Positions 1 to 8,970 are shown, numbered from the stretch's first letter. The stretch is DNA of 64,000 nt from Pseudomaricurvus sp033283335 (GCA_033283335.1 JAWMQP010000001.1:868001-932000); one strand, 5' to 3'. The notes: a model not told the origin generated them from the sequence alone. A program made the numbers and translations.

Positions 1-463
1 GGACCGGGCTGATGGTATAGGAAATGGTGCCCTGGGCATGTTTACCCTGCTTTTTCACCGCTTTCAACGCCGTCTCGATGTTGCGCATGTCGTTCATGGC
101 ATCAAAGACACGGAACACATCAACACCATTAGTGGCACAGCGCTCGACAAATTTTTCTACCACGTCATCCGCGTAGTGACGATAGCCCAGGATGTTCTGG
201 CCGCGGAACAGCATCTGCATTGGCGTCTTGGGCATGGCCTTTTTCAACTCGCGAATACGATCCCAGGGGTCTTCGCCCAGGTAGCGAATACAGGCATCAA
301 AGGTGGCCCCACCCCAGGTTTCCAGTGACCAGAAACCGATGTCGTCGAGTTTTGCTGCGATCGGCAACATATCGTCCAGACGCATCCGGGTCGCAAACAG
401 CGATTGGTGCGCATCACGCAACACAACGTCGGTAATGCCTAGTGGAGTTTTGTTCTCACTCAT
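1..463 (-). CDS. oadA: Oxaloacetate decarboxylase alpha subunit, N-terminal part (runs off window)
   Basis: The first 154 residues of a biotin-dependent carboxyltransferase; the gene continues beyond base 1. The N-terminal carboxyltransferase TIM barrel shows the family motif LRDAHQS (residues 15-21, metal-binding Asp17), then GFWSLETWGGATFD and LFRGQN. In the family, this subunit moves the carboxyl group of oxaloacetate to biotin, and the beta subunit couples decarboxylation to Na+ export. The ATG at 463 is preceded by AAGGG. It lies 70 bp downstream of a gamma subunit on the same strand, the usual oadGAB order. A pyruvate carboxylase B subunit has a similar barrel, but the adjacent gamma subunit argues for the Na+ pump. 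Confidence 0.93.
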   Translation of the reverse strand, partial: MSENKTPLGITDVVLRDAHQSLFATRMRLDDMLPIAAKLDDIGFWSLETWGGATFDACIRYLGEDPWDRIRELKKAMPKTPMQMLFRGQNILGYRHYADDVVEKFVERCATNGVDVFRVFDAMNDMRNIETALKAVKKQGKHAQGTISYTISPV

Positions 464-533
464 GAGAAAGCCCTTAGTCTTTAATTGTTCGGAAAATGAT
501 TCGCTCTGGTACCTGGCGGAGATCAGTCAACTC

Positions 534-779
534 TCAACGCTTTTGACGGTGCTGATCAACGGCGGCCTTGATAATGGCCAGCAGCTTCGGATCGTTAACG
601 CCCGCAGGTGGTGCTGCCGGAGCCGGCGTGGGCTCAGGGGCAACGGGTTCCGGAAAAAAGCGCTGCACAATGGAAGACATGATCGCCGTAGCAATCACCA
701 GTACAGTCAGGAATACGAACACCGATCCCATCCCGAAGAGCATTAAATCTAAGCCCTGTTGCATGATTTCTTGTTGCAT
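534..779 (-). CDS. oadG: Oxaloacetate decarboxylase gamma subunit
   Basis: An 81-residue protein with one hydrophobic segment at about residues 10-33, a Pro/Ala-rich linker (about 44-60) and a short basic, helical C-terminus, the layout of OadG. In the family it anchors and assembles the alpha and beta subunits at the inner membrane and carries a Zn-binding C-terminal tail. It is directly upstream of oadA on the same strand and is presumably the first gene of the operon. No strong ribosome binding site is visible before the ATG at 779; a second in-frame ATG lies at 764. Confidence 0.85.
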   Translation of the reverse strand: MQQEIMQQGLDLMLFGMGSVFVFLTVLVIATAIMSSIVQRFFPEPVAPEPTPAPAAPPAGVNDPKLLAIIKAAVDQHRQKR

Positions 780-1198
780 AAATAATCCAGTCTCTAGATT
801 TCCCAGGCCAGGGTGTCATGACCGGGGAAGGCAAACAGGCCACTTGGCCTCTGCTTGCCGGTAGTTAGCGAAGGGGCGTGGAATTTAGCGTGATTCAAGC
901 TTGTAGGCAAATTTCTTCAATTACTACAAAATAGCCCTTCCGACAGCCTTTTGCAGTCGCCCACACTAACACGCAGGCCACGGTATTCAAGCCTCTCGGT
1001 CAATTAGGCAGCTTGCCAGGGCAGAATTCTTATTGGTCAAGGCCCAGTTGATCATATTCCTGTTTTAGGCGCCATCAACGACGTTTATTAGCGACGCATT
1101 TTTGATCAATCTGTTCGTGACTCCTCGTTGACCTAACCGGTAAAATCGTCATCACCTGCACTTGCATTTCCCCTTACTGACACACCCGACGGAATAAC
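780..1198. other. Non-coding gap between divergent oadG and dusC
   Basis: About 420 bases separate the two divergent genes. I see no convincing ORF, tRNA or strong intrinsic terminator. It presumably holds the promoters of the oad operon (leftward) and dusC (rightward), but no good -35/-10 pair stands out. Confidence 0.4.
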
Positions 1199-2170
1199 AT
1201 GAGATTATTTTTAGCCCCAATGGAAGGCGTGGTTGACCACCATGTTCGCGATCTGCTGACCGGCATTGGCGGAATTGACGTCTGTGTGACGGAGTTTGTG
1301 CGGGTGTGCGAGCACCAGCGACTTCCGGAGCGGGTGTTTAAACGTCTCTGCCCGGAGCTGGACCAACAGAGCCTCACCAAAGCCGGCACGCCCGTTCGAT
1401 TACAGCTCTTGGGCGGACATCCTGACTCCATCGCCTATAATGCCGCCAAGGCTGCCCAACTGGGAGCCTGCGCCATTGACCTGAACTTTGGCTGCCCAGC
1501 CAAGGCGGTCAACAACAGCGATGGCGGCGCCTGCCTGTTACGAGAACCGGAGCGGGTATTTCAAATTGTCAGGGCAGTTCGGGAACAGGTACCGGCTTCA
1601 GTGCCTGTGAGCGCTAAAATCCGACTGGGGTTTGAGGATCGCAGCCGCTACCTGGACAACGCACTGGCCGTCTACGAAGCCGGCGCCAATGAGCTGACCG
1701 TCCACGCCCGCTCCAAAGCCGATGGTTACAAACCTCCCGCCTACTGGGAATACATCGCCCATATCCGCGAGTCGGTATCGATCCCGGTAATCGCCAACGG
1801 TGAGATCTGGTCGGTGGACGATTGGCGCCGCTGCCGCGAGCAGTCAGGCTGTGAAGACTTTATGCTCGGACGTGGTCTGCTGGCCCGGCCAGATCTGGCC
1901 CTGGCTATCCAGGCCGCTCATACTGGCGAGGAACAGCCCGCCCTGGAATGGCAGCACATTGTCGCCTACCTGTTTGACTATTACCTGACCACCAAAACTC
2001 TGTACCCCGCCAAGTTTCTCGGCAACCGGATCAAACAGTGGTTAGCCTATTTGCGCCTGCAATACACCGGAGCCGAGGAGTTGTTTGAATCGATCAAACG
2101 ATTGCGGCTGGCGGCGGATATCGAACGGGCCTTTCACCTGCACCTTCAACATCGGGCGCCTGCTGCATAA
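1199..2170 (+). CDS. dusC: tRNA-dihydrouridine(16) synthase
   Basis: A 323-residue FMN-dependent TIM-barrel enzyme that reduces a uridine in the tRNA D-loop. The N-terminus MRLFLAPMEGVVD and the TEFVRV stretch are typical of the DusC branch. The motif NFGCPAKAVN (residues 96-105) contains the catalytic Cys99. The C-terminal helical tRNA-recognition domain (about residues 240-315) is complete and the length matches DusC. It stands alone: oadG is divergent and the next gene is convergent 12 bp downstream. Confidence 0.93.
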   Translation: MRLFLAPMEGVVDHHVRDLLTGIGGIDVCVTEFVRVCEHQRLPERVFKRLCPELDQQSLTKAGTPVRLQLLGGHPDSIAYNAAKAAQLGACAIDLNFGCPAKAVNNSDGGACLLREPERVFQIVRAVREQVPASVPVSAKIRLGFEDRSRYLDNALAVYEAGANELTVHARSKADGYKPPAYWEYIAHIRESVSIPVIANGEIWSVDDWRRCREQSGCEDFMLGRGLLARPDLALAIQAAHTGEEQPALEWQHIVAYLFDYYLTTKTLYPAKFLGNRIKQWLAYLRLQYTGAEELFESIKRLRLAADIERAFHLHLQHRAPAA

Positions 2171-2182
2171 CCTTCCTGGAGA

Positions 2183-2905
2183 CTAGTCATTGCGGCTCGG
2201 AAAACACAACGACCGCAACCAGCCCCACAGGGTATTGCCCGAGAGAACGTAGCGGTCCAGGTCGCGCTGGTTTTGCAGATAGAACTCACCCTGCGAAAAC
2301 AGCATTTCCCGCTTTAACATGCGCCGATTGGGATTGATGGTCTTGATCACTTTCGCGGGATTCCCCCCCACCACCACATTGTCCGGTACATCTTTCACTA
2401 CCACGGCTCCGGCCGCCACCACACTGTTTTCGCCAATCGTCACGCCCTTGCCCACTTTCGCACCATGCCCGATCCAGACATTATTTTTCAGCACAATAGG
2501 CTTGGTGCAGCGGAAAGGCCGCAGACGATTGTAAAGTCCGTGCCAGTCACTGTCGGCAACATAACAGCCTGCAGCAAACATACAATTGTCGCCAATGGTA
2601 ATACTGTCAGCGGCAGTGATCGTGGTGCCTGGTGACATCAGACAATAGTTGCCCACCGTGATTCGACCGTCCATGCCTTTACCGCGCCAGGTTGTTAAAC
2701 GCACGGGGTTGGTCCGATCACTGATCAAATGCAGATAGTCCCCAACTTCGATATTACGTCCAAAAATTTCTGCCGACATAGGCGATATCACCATGGGATA
2801 ACTACCCAGCTTGTCGAAATGCTTGCTGAAAAAATGCTGAACCAGAAAGTCGTTCCAAAGGTTTTTTATTCGCTTTACAAAGTAAGGACTGTGGTTGTAA
2901 CGCAA
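2183..2905 (-). CDS. Hexapeptide-repeat acyltransferase (left-handed beta-helix)
   Basis: A 240-residue protein with a central run of imperfect hexapeptide repeats (about residues 80-205, e.g. VWIGHGAKVGKGVTIGENSV), as in maltose/xenobiotic O-acetyltransferases. The family transfers acetyl or similar groups to sugars or small molecules as a trimer. The N-terminal 75 residues have no clear assignment. It is divergent from a methyltransferase 86 bp away and near glycan-type genes, so surface-sugar acetylation is a reasonable guess; the substrate is unknown. Confidence 0.75.
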   Translation of the reverse strand: MRYNHSPYFVKRIKNLWNDFLVQHFFSKHFDKLGSYPMVISPMSAEIFGRNIEVGDYLHLISDRTNPVRLTTWRGKGMDGRITVGNYCLMSPGTTITAADSITIGDNCMFAAGCYVADSDWHGLYNRLRPFRCTKPIVLKNNVWIGHGAKVGKGVTIGENSVVAAGAVVVKDVPDNVVVGGNPAKVIKTINPNRRMLKREMLFSQGEFYLQNQRDLDRYVLSGNTLWGWLRSLCFPSRND

Positions 2906-2991
2906 TGCTGATTTCCTTCTTGCTATTCACTGGGGCGCCCGCTAATGTCTGCCACCAGTATCCATATTGTTAAGATGATAGAGAGAATGCC

Positions 2992-3624
2992 ATGCCCTCT
3001 GAATTTCCAAGCCCGTCACTGCCCGTTGATATTCACAGCATCAAAGGTTTTTTAGCCGATGACGAAGGTGCCGCACTGTACCACTATGCACTCGAGGCCA
3101 GTCAGTTGGGCCCCTGCCTGGAAATTGGCAGCTACTGCGGCAAATCCACCGTGTATCTGGGCAGCGCCTGCCAACAGCAGCAAGGCATTCTGTATGCACT
3201 CGATCATCACCGCGGTTCAGAAGAGCACCAGCTGGGCGAGGAGTACCACGACCCCGATCTCTACGACTGTGGTATTCAGCTAATGGACAGCTTCCGCACC
3301 TTCCGCACTACCATGCGTGAAGCCAATCTCGAAGATACCGTAGTTCCCATTGTGTCTTCTTCAGCCATTGCCTCCCGTCACTGGGCAACGCCACTGGGCA
3401 TGGTCTTTATCGATGGTGGCCACAGCGAAGAAGCCGCACAAACCGATTACCGCTGCTGGTCCAGCTTTATCAAACCTGGCGGTATTCTCGCCATTCATGA
3501 CATCTTCCCCAACCCGGAAGATGGTGGACAAGCCCCCTACAACATCTGGAAACTGGCCAAAGCCTCGGGGCTATTCGAAGAGCTTCCAACGGTCAACACA
3601 CTGGGCTTATTCCGACGCAAATAA
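2992..3624 (+). CDS. Class I SAM-dependent methyltransferase (Methyltransf_24 type)
   Basis: A 210-residue Rossmann methyltransferase. The SAM-binding motif I is LEIGSYCGKS (residues 43-52); a second motif, VFIDGGHSEEAA (about 138-149), is typical of the family whose members include rhamnosyl O-methyltransferase and macrocin O-methyltransferase-like proteins. The Asp-Gly-Gly-His in that motif commonly helps metal binding. The substrate cannot be told. Its stop is 7 bp from the end of the convergent gene at 3632, next to a glycosyltransferase operon, which suggests a sugar or lipid substrate (inference). Confidence 0.75.
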   Translation: MPSEFPSPSLPVDIHSIKGFLADDEGAALYHYALEASQLGPCLEIGSYCGKSTVYLGSACQQQQGILYALDHHRGSEEHQLGEEYHDPDLYDCGIQLMDSFRTFRTTMREANLEDTVVPIVSSSAIASRHWATPLGMVFIDGGHSEEAAQTDYRCWSSFIKPGGILAIHDIFPNPEDGGQAPYNIWKLAKASGLFEELPTVNTLGLFRRK

Positions 3625-3631
3625 GCGTGTT

Positions 3632-4711
3632 TCAGGCCCGTATTTCTCGACTGTCTTCTTCAATCTGGGACTCCGGTAACAACCGGTTTTCCAGAAACAG
3701 CCTGGCGGCGGCGGTATGCTCAGTGATGGCATCTGCCGCCAACAAAATCGCCCCGGCGGTCCAGGTGGTTTTTTCTTCCGGCCAGAGAATGTCCTCGGCG
3801 TATTGATACCCGGTCCAGTAGCCCCCATCCTCGCCGTCACGCCACTGGTGCAACCAGCCGTACAAGCGTATCGCCTTGGTCCGCTCGCCCGCCGCCAGTA
3901 ACGCCATGGTTAACTCGCAGGATTCCGCCACGGTCACCCAGGGTTCATCACTCACGCAGACACAGCCCATGTCCTTGCGGACAAAGGTATCCCAGCGCTC
4001 CTGCAAGCGTATCCGGGCCTCACTGCCACGATAAACACCGGCCAGAATCGGGTAAAACCAATCCATCGAATAGCGGGCCTTGCTTTCCCAAGTGCGATCA
4101 AAGCACTCAGGATGATGACGCAAAGTCTTACCCAAACGGGTGTAGGCCAGCCGCCAGGCCTGCGTATCCTGCTTCAGGACGGTGGCAATATTGATGGCGC
4201 ACTCCAGGCTCTTGTAGACCGATGAGCAGCCGGTAACCAGGGCATCCTTCAACGCCTCACCGTCCTCACCCACGGCCCAATAGATTTCTCCTGTGGGAGA
4301 CTGGTAGCGCAGCACAAACGCCATGGCCTTTTGCACCATCGGCCAGAAACGCTGCAAACTGCGCTGGTCTTCGCTGATCAGGAAATGATGCCAGACACCC
4401 GTCGCCACATACGCGACAAAGTTGGTTTCCCGCTTGTCACAGTAGAGTGCTTTACCATCCTGGTAATTGGCATACCAGCTGCCATCATCCAGTTGCTGCT
4501 GCTGCAGCCACTGGTAAGCCCGCTCGGCCGCCTCAAACTCACCGGCAATGCTCAGCCCCATGGCCGCTTCCACATGATCCCAGGGATCAGCTTTGCCACC
4601 TGTGAACCAGGGAATGCAACCGTCACTTTGTTGCACCGACAAAATGTAGTCGATGGTTTTACGCAGGTACTTTTCCGGGAAGATGCCTTTACTGAGGAGC
4701 AAACTATCCAT
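3632..4711 (-). CDS. Alpha/alpha-toroid protein, prenyltransferase-like fold, function unknown
   Basis: A 359-residue soluble protein with repeated helix pairs carrying Q-x-x-DG-x-W/I-P motifs (e.g. SVQQSDGCIPWF near residue 30, QQQLDDGSWYANY near 95), like the repeats of prenyltransferase/squalene-cyclase and some glycosidase toroids. Such proteins are often annotated 'prenyltransferase' without evidence. It is the last gene of a three-gene operon: its start overlaps the end of the methyltransferase at 4704 by 8 bp, with the glycosyltransferase upstream. That context favours a glycan-related role such as a glycoside hydrolase-like barrel, but no catalytic residue can be assigned. Confidence 0.6.
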   Translation of the reverse strand: MDSLLLSKGIFPEKYLRKTIDYILSVQQSDGCIPWFTGGKADPWDHVEAAMGLSIAGEFEAAERAYQWLQQQQLDDGSWYANYQDGKALYCDKRETNFVAYVATGVWHHFLISEDQRSLQRFWPMVQKAMAFVLRYQSPTGEIYWAVGEDGEALKDALVTGCSSVYKSLECAINIATVLKQDTQAWRLAYTRLGKTLRHHPECFDRTWESKARYSMDWFYPILAGVYRGSEARIRLQERWDTFVRKDMGCVCVSDEPWVTVAESCELTMALLAAGERTKAIRLYGWLHQWRDGEDGGYWTGYQYAEDILWPEEKTTWTAGAILLAADAITEHTAAARLFLENRLLPESQIEEDSREIRA

Positions 4712-5420
4712 GTTCAGGGCCTCGTTTGAAATACATCACCACACTTTTTCCCATCAGTGGATTCAACAGCCATTCCAGCCCACGCGTCAGCCACGGGCGC
4801 TGCAACAGATCCCACACCAAAAACCGGTGGTAGGTTTTGATGGCAGGATGCTCGTCCTGTCCCCAGAACCAGCATTTCAGCCACCAGAACGGGGAATGCA
4901 GGGCATGAGCCCAATGACGGGCATAGCGTTGCCACCCCAGGTCCTCCACATCGTGACGCAGGTGAGTGGCATTAAAAATTCGTATATGCCCACCTTCCAC
5001 CTGGCGATAGGGCTTGCTGAGCTTCCAGCAAATCTCTTCCGGCCAGGCCCTCGGGACACTGACGGCGAGCAACCCATCGGGCTTCAGCACCCGATTGATT
5101 TCCGCAAGCACCCCCTGATAATCAGGAATGTGCTCCAGAACCTCTGAGCAGATCACTTTATCGAAACTGTTGTCGTCGAACGGCAGTTTAAGGGCATCGG
5201 CCTTCTGGAAACTGACCGTCCGCTGCGGATTGTTGTAGGCCTTAAAATCATCGGCGCGAGTGCGAGCCGTCTGTAAATCCTGCTCACTCAGGTCCACACC
5301 GATCGCCTCGACATTGGCGGATAAAAAAGCACCAATGGTGTGTCGCCCTTCCCCGCAGCCCACATCCAGCACTCGATCGCCGTCGCGCAATTGCAGGCGC
5401 TTAAAATCGATAGTCTGCAT
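4704..5420 (-). CDS. Class I SAM-dependent methyltransferase (UbiE/Methyltransf_11 type)
   Basis: A 238-residue protein with motif I VLDVGCGEGRH (residues 17-27), an acidic strand-2 end (IGVDLSEQDL), motif FDKVICSEVLEHIPD and motif RVLKPDGLLAVSVPR, all standard for this superfamily. The middle gene of an operon: 9 bp after the glycosyltransferase and overlapping the alpha/alpha-barrel gene by 8 bp, so translation is probably coupled. The substrate is unknown; modification of the product of the neighbouring glycosyltransferase is the simplest reading. Confidence 0.78.
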   Translation of the reverse strand: MQTIDFKRLQLRDGDRVLDVGCGEGRHTIGAFLSANVEAIGVDLSEQDLQTARTRADDFKAYNNPQRTVSFQKADALKLPFDDNSFDKVICSEVLEHIPDYQGVLAEINRVLKPDGLLAVSVPRAWPEEICWKLSKPYRQVEGGHIRIFNATHLRHDVEDLGWQRYARHWAHALHSPFWWLKCWFWGQDEHPAIKTYHRFLVWDLLQRPWLTRGLEWLLNPLMGKSVVMYFKRGPEHG

Positions 5421-5429
5421 AAGCCTTTG

Positions 5430-6866
5430 TCACATTCCCAGAATTTGATGGTAATAATCCGTAAACTCGCGAGCCGCCACCTGCCAGCTGAATCGCTTCA
5501 GGATCCGCTCACGTCCCTTGCGCTGTAAGTTATGACGCAGTACTTCATCCGCCATCACCGTCTCCAGCGCCTGAGCCAACGCCTGGCTATCGCCTGCGGG
5601 CACTACCAGGCCCGCATCGCCCACCACTTCGGGTAAGGCCCCGCCATCGGAAGATATTACCGCGCAGCCACACGCCATTGCCTCGCCGGCCGGCAAGCCA
5701 AACCCCTCATAAAGTGATGGCGATACGGCCACACAGGCTTCTGCGTAATAGTTCACCAACGCTTCGGTGGAAATCCCCGAGACAAATTTCACCCTGTCAC
5801 TGAGCTGTAAGCGTTTGAGGAGTTCATCCGTTTGCCCGCCCTGCTTCAGCTTACCCACCACCAGCAATTCCAGCTGAGGGTAACGGGGTGTCAGACTGGC
5901 AATGGCTTCCAGCAGGTAACGCAAACCTTTTAAGGGCTGATCGGCAGAGGCTGTCGTCATGACTCGCCAGGGATTCACCGGAATGGATGGCTGGGGCTTG
6001 AAAGTGTCCGTATCGATGCCGTTATGAATCAGGCTGATGCTGCCGGTATCACGCTCAAACGCCTCGGCAATATCCTGCCGCGATTGCTCCGACACAGTGA
6101 CCACATGGTTCAGGCGCTGGGCCACTTTTTTCTGCATGCCCAAAAACGAGTGCCAACGGCGCACCAGCAGACGGTGGCGCCAGTTGGGGGCTGCTTCCAG
6201 GGCCAGTTTCAGATCGCGGGTAATGGGGTGGTGAATGGTTGCCACTGTCGGGATGCCCAATTGCTGCAATGTCAGCAGGCCGTAGCCCAGACACTGGTTA
6301 TCGTGCACCAGATCGTAATGGCACCCTTCGCGCTTCAGGTACTTGGCGACACGCCGACTGAACGTGTAGGGCTCGGCAAAGCCTCCGGTCAGCATCGCCC
6401 ACCACTCGAAAAAATCCGACCAGGACAACAGGTGTTTGGGGCGCAAGGCGGTCACATGGCTCTCGGCGGCAAACAAATCCAGACTGGGCATCTCAATCAA
6501 TCTGACTCGCGGGTCCAGCTCCGGGTAAGGTGGCCCGGAAATCACATCCACCTGGTGGCCCACCTCTACCAGGGCCTTGCTGAGGTATTTCAGGTAGATA
6601 CCCTGGCCACCCACAAACGGATGACTGCGGTATCCCAGCAGGCAAATGCGCAGGGGCTTATCGGTGATAAAGGGAGGAAGAGACTCGATCGTGTCGGCCG
6701 CGGATTCTACCGTAGCAGGCAATATGCCGGCCTGGCTGCTCAGGATTTCCGCTTGGGACGTCGGGGATTCTGTGGTGCTGGACAAAGGGTTTGATAGTTG
6801 TTCTTGTGCTGTCATGAGGGGTCTGGCCCACAAATTATTAGGGTCAATTGAGCCAGAGTCTGACAC
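5430..6866 (-). CDS. Glycosyltransferase family 4
   Basis: A 478-residue GT-B enzyme. The N-terminal half has the Gly-rich acceptor loop VGGQGIYLKYL after about 70 extra, low-complexity residues. The C-terminal half has the E-x7-E signature in SLYEGFGLPAGEAMACGCAV followed by DGGALPEVVGDAGLVV, which binds the nucleotide-sugar in GT4 enzymes. First gene of the GT4-methyltransferase-barrel operon. The start is uncertain: GTG at 6866 gives the longest form and ATG at 6815 removes 17 residues; neither has a strong ribosome binding site. The donor and acceptor are unknown. Confidence 0.82.
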   Translation of the reverse strand: MSDSGSIDPNNLWARPLMTAQEQLSNPLSSTTESPTSQAEILSSQAGILPATVESAADTIESLPPFITDKPLRICLLGYRSHPFVGGQGIYLKYLSKALVEVGHQVDVISGPPYPELDPRVRLIEMPSLDLFAAESHVTALRPKHLLSWSDFFEWWAMLTGGFAEPYTFSRRVAKYLKREGCHYDLVHDNQCLGYGLLTLQQLGIPTVATIHHPITRDLKLALEAAPNWRHRLLVRRWHSFLGMQKKVAQRLNHVVTVSEQSRQDIAEAFERDTGSISLIHNGIDTDTFKPQPSIPVNPWRVMTTASADQPLKGLRYLLEAIASLTPRYPQLELLVVGKLKQGGQTDELLKRLQLSDRVKFVSGISTEALVNYYAEACVAVSPSLYEGFGLPAGEAMACGCAVISSDGGALPEVVGDAGLVVPAGDSQALAQALETVMADEVLRHNLQRKGRERILKRFSWQVAAREFTDYYHQILGM

Positions 6867-6914
6867 AACCTATAATCAGCGGCAATTACCTGACAGGGAA
6901 GTACCCCGCGATCA

Positions 6915-7787
6915 ATGTCCCACATCCAACCCAGCTCGGGTATTCCCCACTCCGCTTTTGGCCAGCTTATACGTTTCTGGCGCACGACTCTGGGCTTGTC
7001 ACAAGCGCAGCTGGCCGCACGGGTTGAAGCCGCCCCACGACACATCAGCTTTTTGGAAACGGGTCGCTCCAATCCTACCCGAGAAATGATCCAGCGGTTG
7101 GCAGAAGTACTGACGTTGGGCGAGCGGGACGTAGGCACCTTACTGATTGCCGCCGGTTTCGTTCACGAACCGCCGCCGCTGGATCTGGATGCCAAAGAAA
7201 ATCGTCCCCTTAAAGACAGCCTCAGCATGATGCTGGCCAAGCACGATCCCTACCCGGCGCTGGTGATCAACAGCATTGGCGACATCGCCATGTGTAACCG
7301 CAGCTGGCTGGCGCTGATGCAAATCGCCCAGCTGGACGACCGTCTCATGGCCCCTGCGGTCAACCTGATGGATCTGTATTTTTCTGAGGCGGGCTTACGC
7401 CGTCATATTGCCAACTGGGAGGAACTGGCCTGTTTTCTGCTGTTGAAAATCAAAGAACAGCAGATCCTGACCAACAACCCCAAGTTGGCGGAACTGGCCG
7501 AATGGCTGGAAGCGTATCCTGGTTTGCCGAGCAAGTGGGCCATGCGTGCCAAGGATGCACGCCAGATATCCCACTATGATATTCACTATCAAACCCCACA
7601 GATGGATCAAGCCATTGCCAGCCGCACGCTGGTGACCGGTATTGAGCCAGAACGCCATCGCGTCATCAGCGAATGGCAACTGCATTCTTTTTTACCACTG
7701 AACCATGCCACGGCTGAGTTATGGCAGCAGCTTCCTCTTGATCGTATTACCCAACACCCTTTGCTTTTTCCGATTAAACTTAAGTAA
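6915..7787 (+). CDS. XRE-family regulator with MmyB-like ligand-binding domain
   Basis: A 290-residue protein. Residues about 15-75 form a Cro/C1 helix-turn-helix (FWRTTLGLSQAQLAARVEAAPRHISFLETGRSNP). The rest matches the MmyB-like PAS-type domain (ALVINSIGDIAMCNRSWLALM...), which in family members binds a fatty acid-like ligand. It is divergent from the glycosyltransferase operon across 48 bp, so it may regulate that operon, itself, or the downstream outer-membrane gene. No operator could be fixed, though a 10-bp direct repeat TCAAATCGGA (7791-7800, 7807-7816) lies just after it. Confidence 0.8.
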   Translation: MSHIQPSSGIPHSAFGQLIRFWRTTLGLSQAQLAARVEAAPRHISFLETGRSNPTREMIQRLAEVLTLGERDVGTLLIAAGFVHEPPPLDLDAKENRPLKDSLSMMLAKHDPYPALVINSIGDIAMCNRSWLALMQIAQLDDRLMAPAVNLMDLYFSEAGLRRHIANWEELACFLLLKIKEQQILTNNPKLAELAEWLEAYPGLPSKWAMRAKDARQISHYDIHYQTPQMDQAIASRTLVTGIEPERHRVISEWQLHSFLPLNHATAELWQQLPLDRITQHPLLFPIKLK

Positions 7788-8012
7788 TAGTCAAATCGGA
7801 CAACCCTCAAATCGGATGTGCGACCCAATAGCGTGTGCCTTGTGAACGGGTTTATTGACGTCATTTGAAGGACTGATATGTCATTTGTGGCCCAGTACAT
7901 AGACAGTCATTAGCCTTTCAACTATGTTCCAAACACATAGCGTCAATCAACAAAATCAATAAGTTGTCACACGTTATTAATATTCCAAGCTAACTTTGAG
8001 GAGTAGCTAATC

Positions 8013-8579
8013 ATGATGCGTTCACTTTCCTTAATGTCAGCCGCAGCACTGCTGTGCGCTGCGGGTGCAGTTCACGCTGGCAGCGATAGCGGCATCTATG
8101 TGGGTGGTTCTATCGGTAATGCCAACGTCGATTACTCGGACAACATTCTCAATCTGGGTAAACTCAAGTTTGATGATGATGACGTGGGTTACAAAGCGTT
8201 TGTCGGCTACAACCTGGGCATTATCCCGTTTTTAAACCTGGCCATTGAGGGCACCTATTACGACTTTGGCACTCAGGACGGAGAGCTGGGCAATACGGGT
8301 ATCGACGGTAAAGCCGAAGTCACGGCCTGGAGTGCCGCGGGACTGGTCGGCTTCAATTTGGGACCTTTTGGAATTTTTGGCAAGGTGGGGGCTGTCAACT
8401 GGGATGGTGACTTCGACGCCGGCAGCATCAGCAACTCCGACGATGGTACCGATCCGCTCTACGGACTTGGCGCCAAATTCCAGATTGGTTCACTGGCCGT
8501 GCGCGGAGAATACGAGCTGCTGGATCTCAGTGATGGAGATATTGATTACTTCTCGGTTGGCCTCTCCTGGACTTTCTAA
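8013..8579 (+). CDS. Small outer-membrane beta-barrel protein (OmpA/OmpW-like)
   Basis: A 188-residue protein with a clear signal peptide (residues 1-22, cleavage after VHA), alternating amphipathic strands rich in Gly and aromatics, and a C-terminal Phe (SVGLSWTF), the outer-membrane assembly signal. It fits the 8-stranded 'outer membrane beta-barrel' family. Acidic loops (FDDDD, NSDDGTDP) would face outward. GAGGAG precedes the ATG. Monocistronic: a strong terminator follows at 8661. The role is unknown. Confidence 0.8.
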   Translation: MMRSLSLMSAAALLCAAGAVHAGSDSGIYVGGSIGNANVDYSDNILNLGKLKFDDDDVGYKAFVGYNLGIIPFLNLAIEGTYYDFGTQDGELGNTGIDGKAEVTAWSAAGLVGFNLGPFGIFGKVGAVNWDGDFDAGSISNSDDGTDPLYGLGAKFQIGSLAVRGEYELLDLSDGDIDYFSVGLSWTF

Positions 8580-8660
8580 GATCGGCGGATCGTCTGCCGT
8601 CACCAACCACTAAGAGCAAACCAGACTCTTGGATCAAACCCGCCTAAGCACGCTGGCATA

Positions 8661-8688
8661 AAAAAAGCCCCTGAAACAGGGGCTTTTT
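8661..8688. terminator. Bidirectional intrinsic terminator
   Basis: A perfect stem GCCCCTG/CAGGGGC with an AAA loop, flanked by an A-run on the left and a T-run on the right. It can end the outer-membrane gene (rightward) and the small transcription unit from 8710-9000 (leftward). Confidence 0.9.
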
Positions 8689-8709
8689 ATGTTGGCACTT
8701 ACGACGAGC

Positions 8710-8820
8710 TTAGAACCAGTAGCCTCCAGCACGCTCACCTTCGATATTCATGTAGCCAATCAACTTACCACGCGATACCACCCGGTGATTCAGTACTACC
8801 AATTTCACTAAACGACGCAT
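8710..8820 (-). CDS. Small 36-residue basic protein, unknown
   Basis: ATG at 8820, stop TAA at 8710. The product is 36 residues, starts MRRLVKLVVLNHRVVSRG and ends with GGYWF. An AGGA ribosome binding site lies 9 bases before the ATG. The gene has its own promoter-like sequence (8971-9000), a leader with a hairpin (8855-8886) and a terminator 20 bases after the stop, so it looks like a complete independent transcription unit. I do not recognise the protein. The alternative is a small RNA in which the ORF is fortuitous. Confidence 0.5.
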   Translation of the reverse strand: MRRLVKLVVLNHRVVSRGKLIGYMNIEGERAGGYWF

Positions 8821-8854
8821 TGAAAAAATCCTGTAAAACTTTTCGATCAGGCAC

Positions 8855-8886
8855 AAAAAAGCCCACCGAAAAGGGTGAGCTTTTTT
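8855..8886. terminator. Terminator-like hairpin in the leader of the small gene
   Basis: An A-run, GCCCACC, loop GAAAA, GGGTGAGC and a T-run. The stem has one mismatch. On the minus strand it lies between a promoter-like sequence and the 36-codon gene, where it would act as an attenuator or as the terminator of pyk; on the plus strand it is a second terminator after the outer-membrane gene. Confidence 0.6.
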
Positions 8887-8909
8887 ATTGTTGGCGGGGT
8901 TGGCGCCTC

Positions 8910-8933
8910 AATTTCTTAATCAGTCAAGAAATT
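8910..8933. repeat. Inverted repeat in the leader region
   Basis: AATTTCTT and AAGAAATT, perfect 8-bp arms 8 bases apart, between the promoter-like site (8971-9000) and the hairpin at 8855. It could be an operator or an RNA hairpin. Within it on the minus strand is a six-codon ATG...TAA mini-ORF, which may be chance. Confidence 0.4.
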
Positions 8934-8970
8934 CATCGGTCTACCAATCACCTTATTGTCAGCTGGGCAA

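Noticed and set aside
7791..7816. 10-bp direct repeat TCAAATCGGA as a regulator site
   Set aside because: Two short copies only, overlapping the end of the XRE gene and about 200 bp from the outer-membrane gene; too weak to list as an operator.
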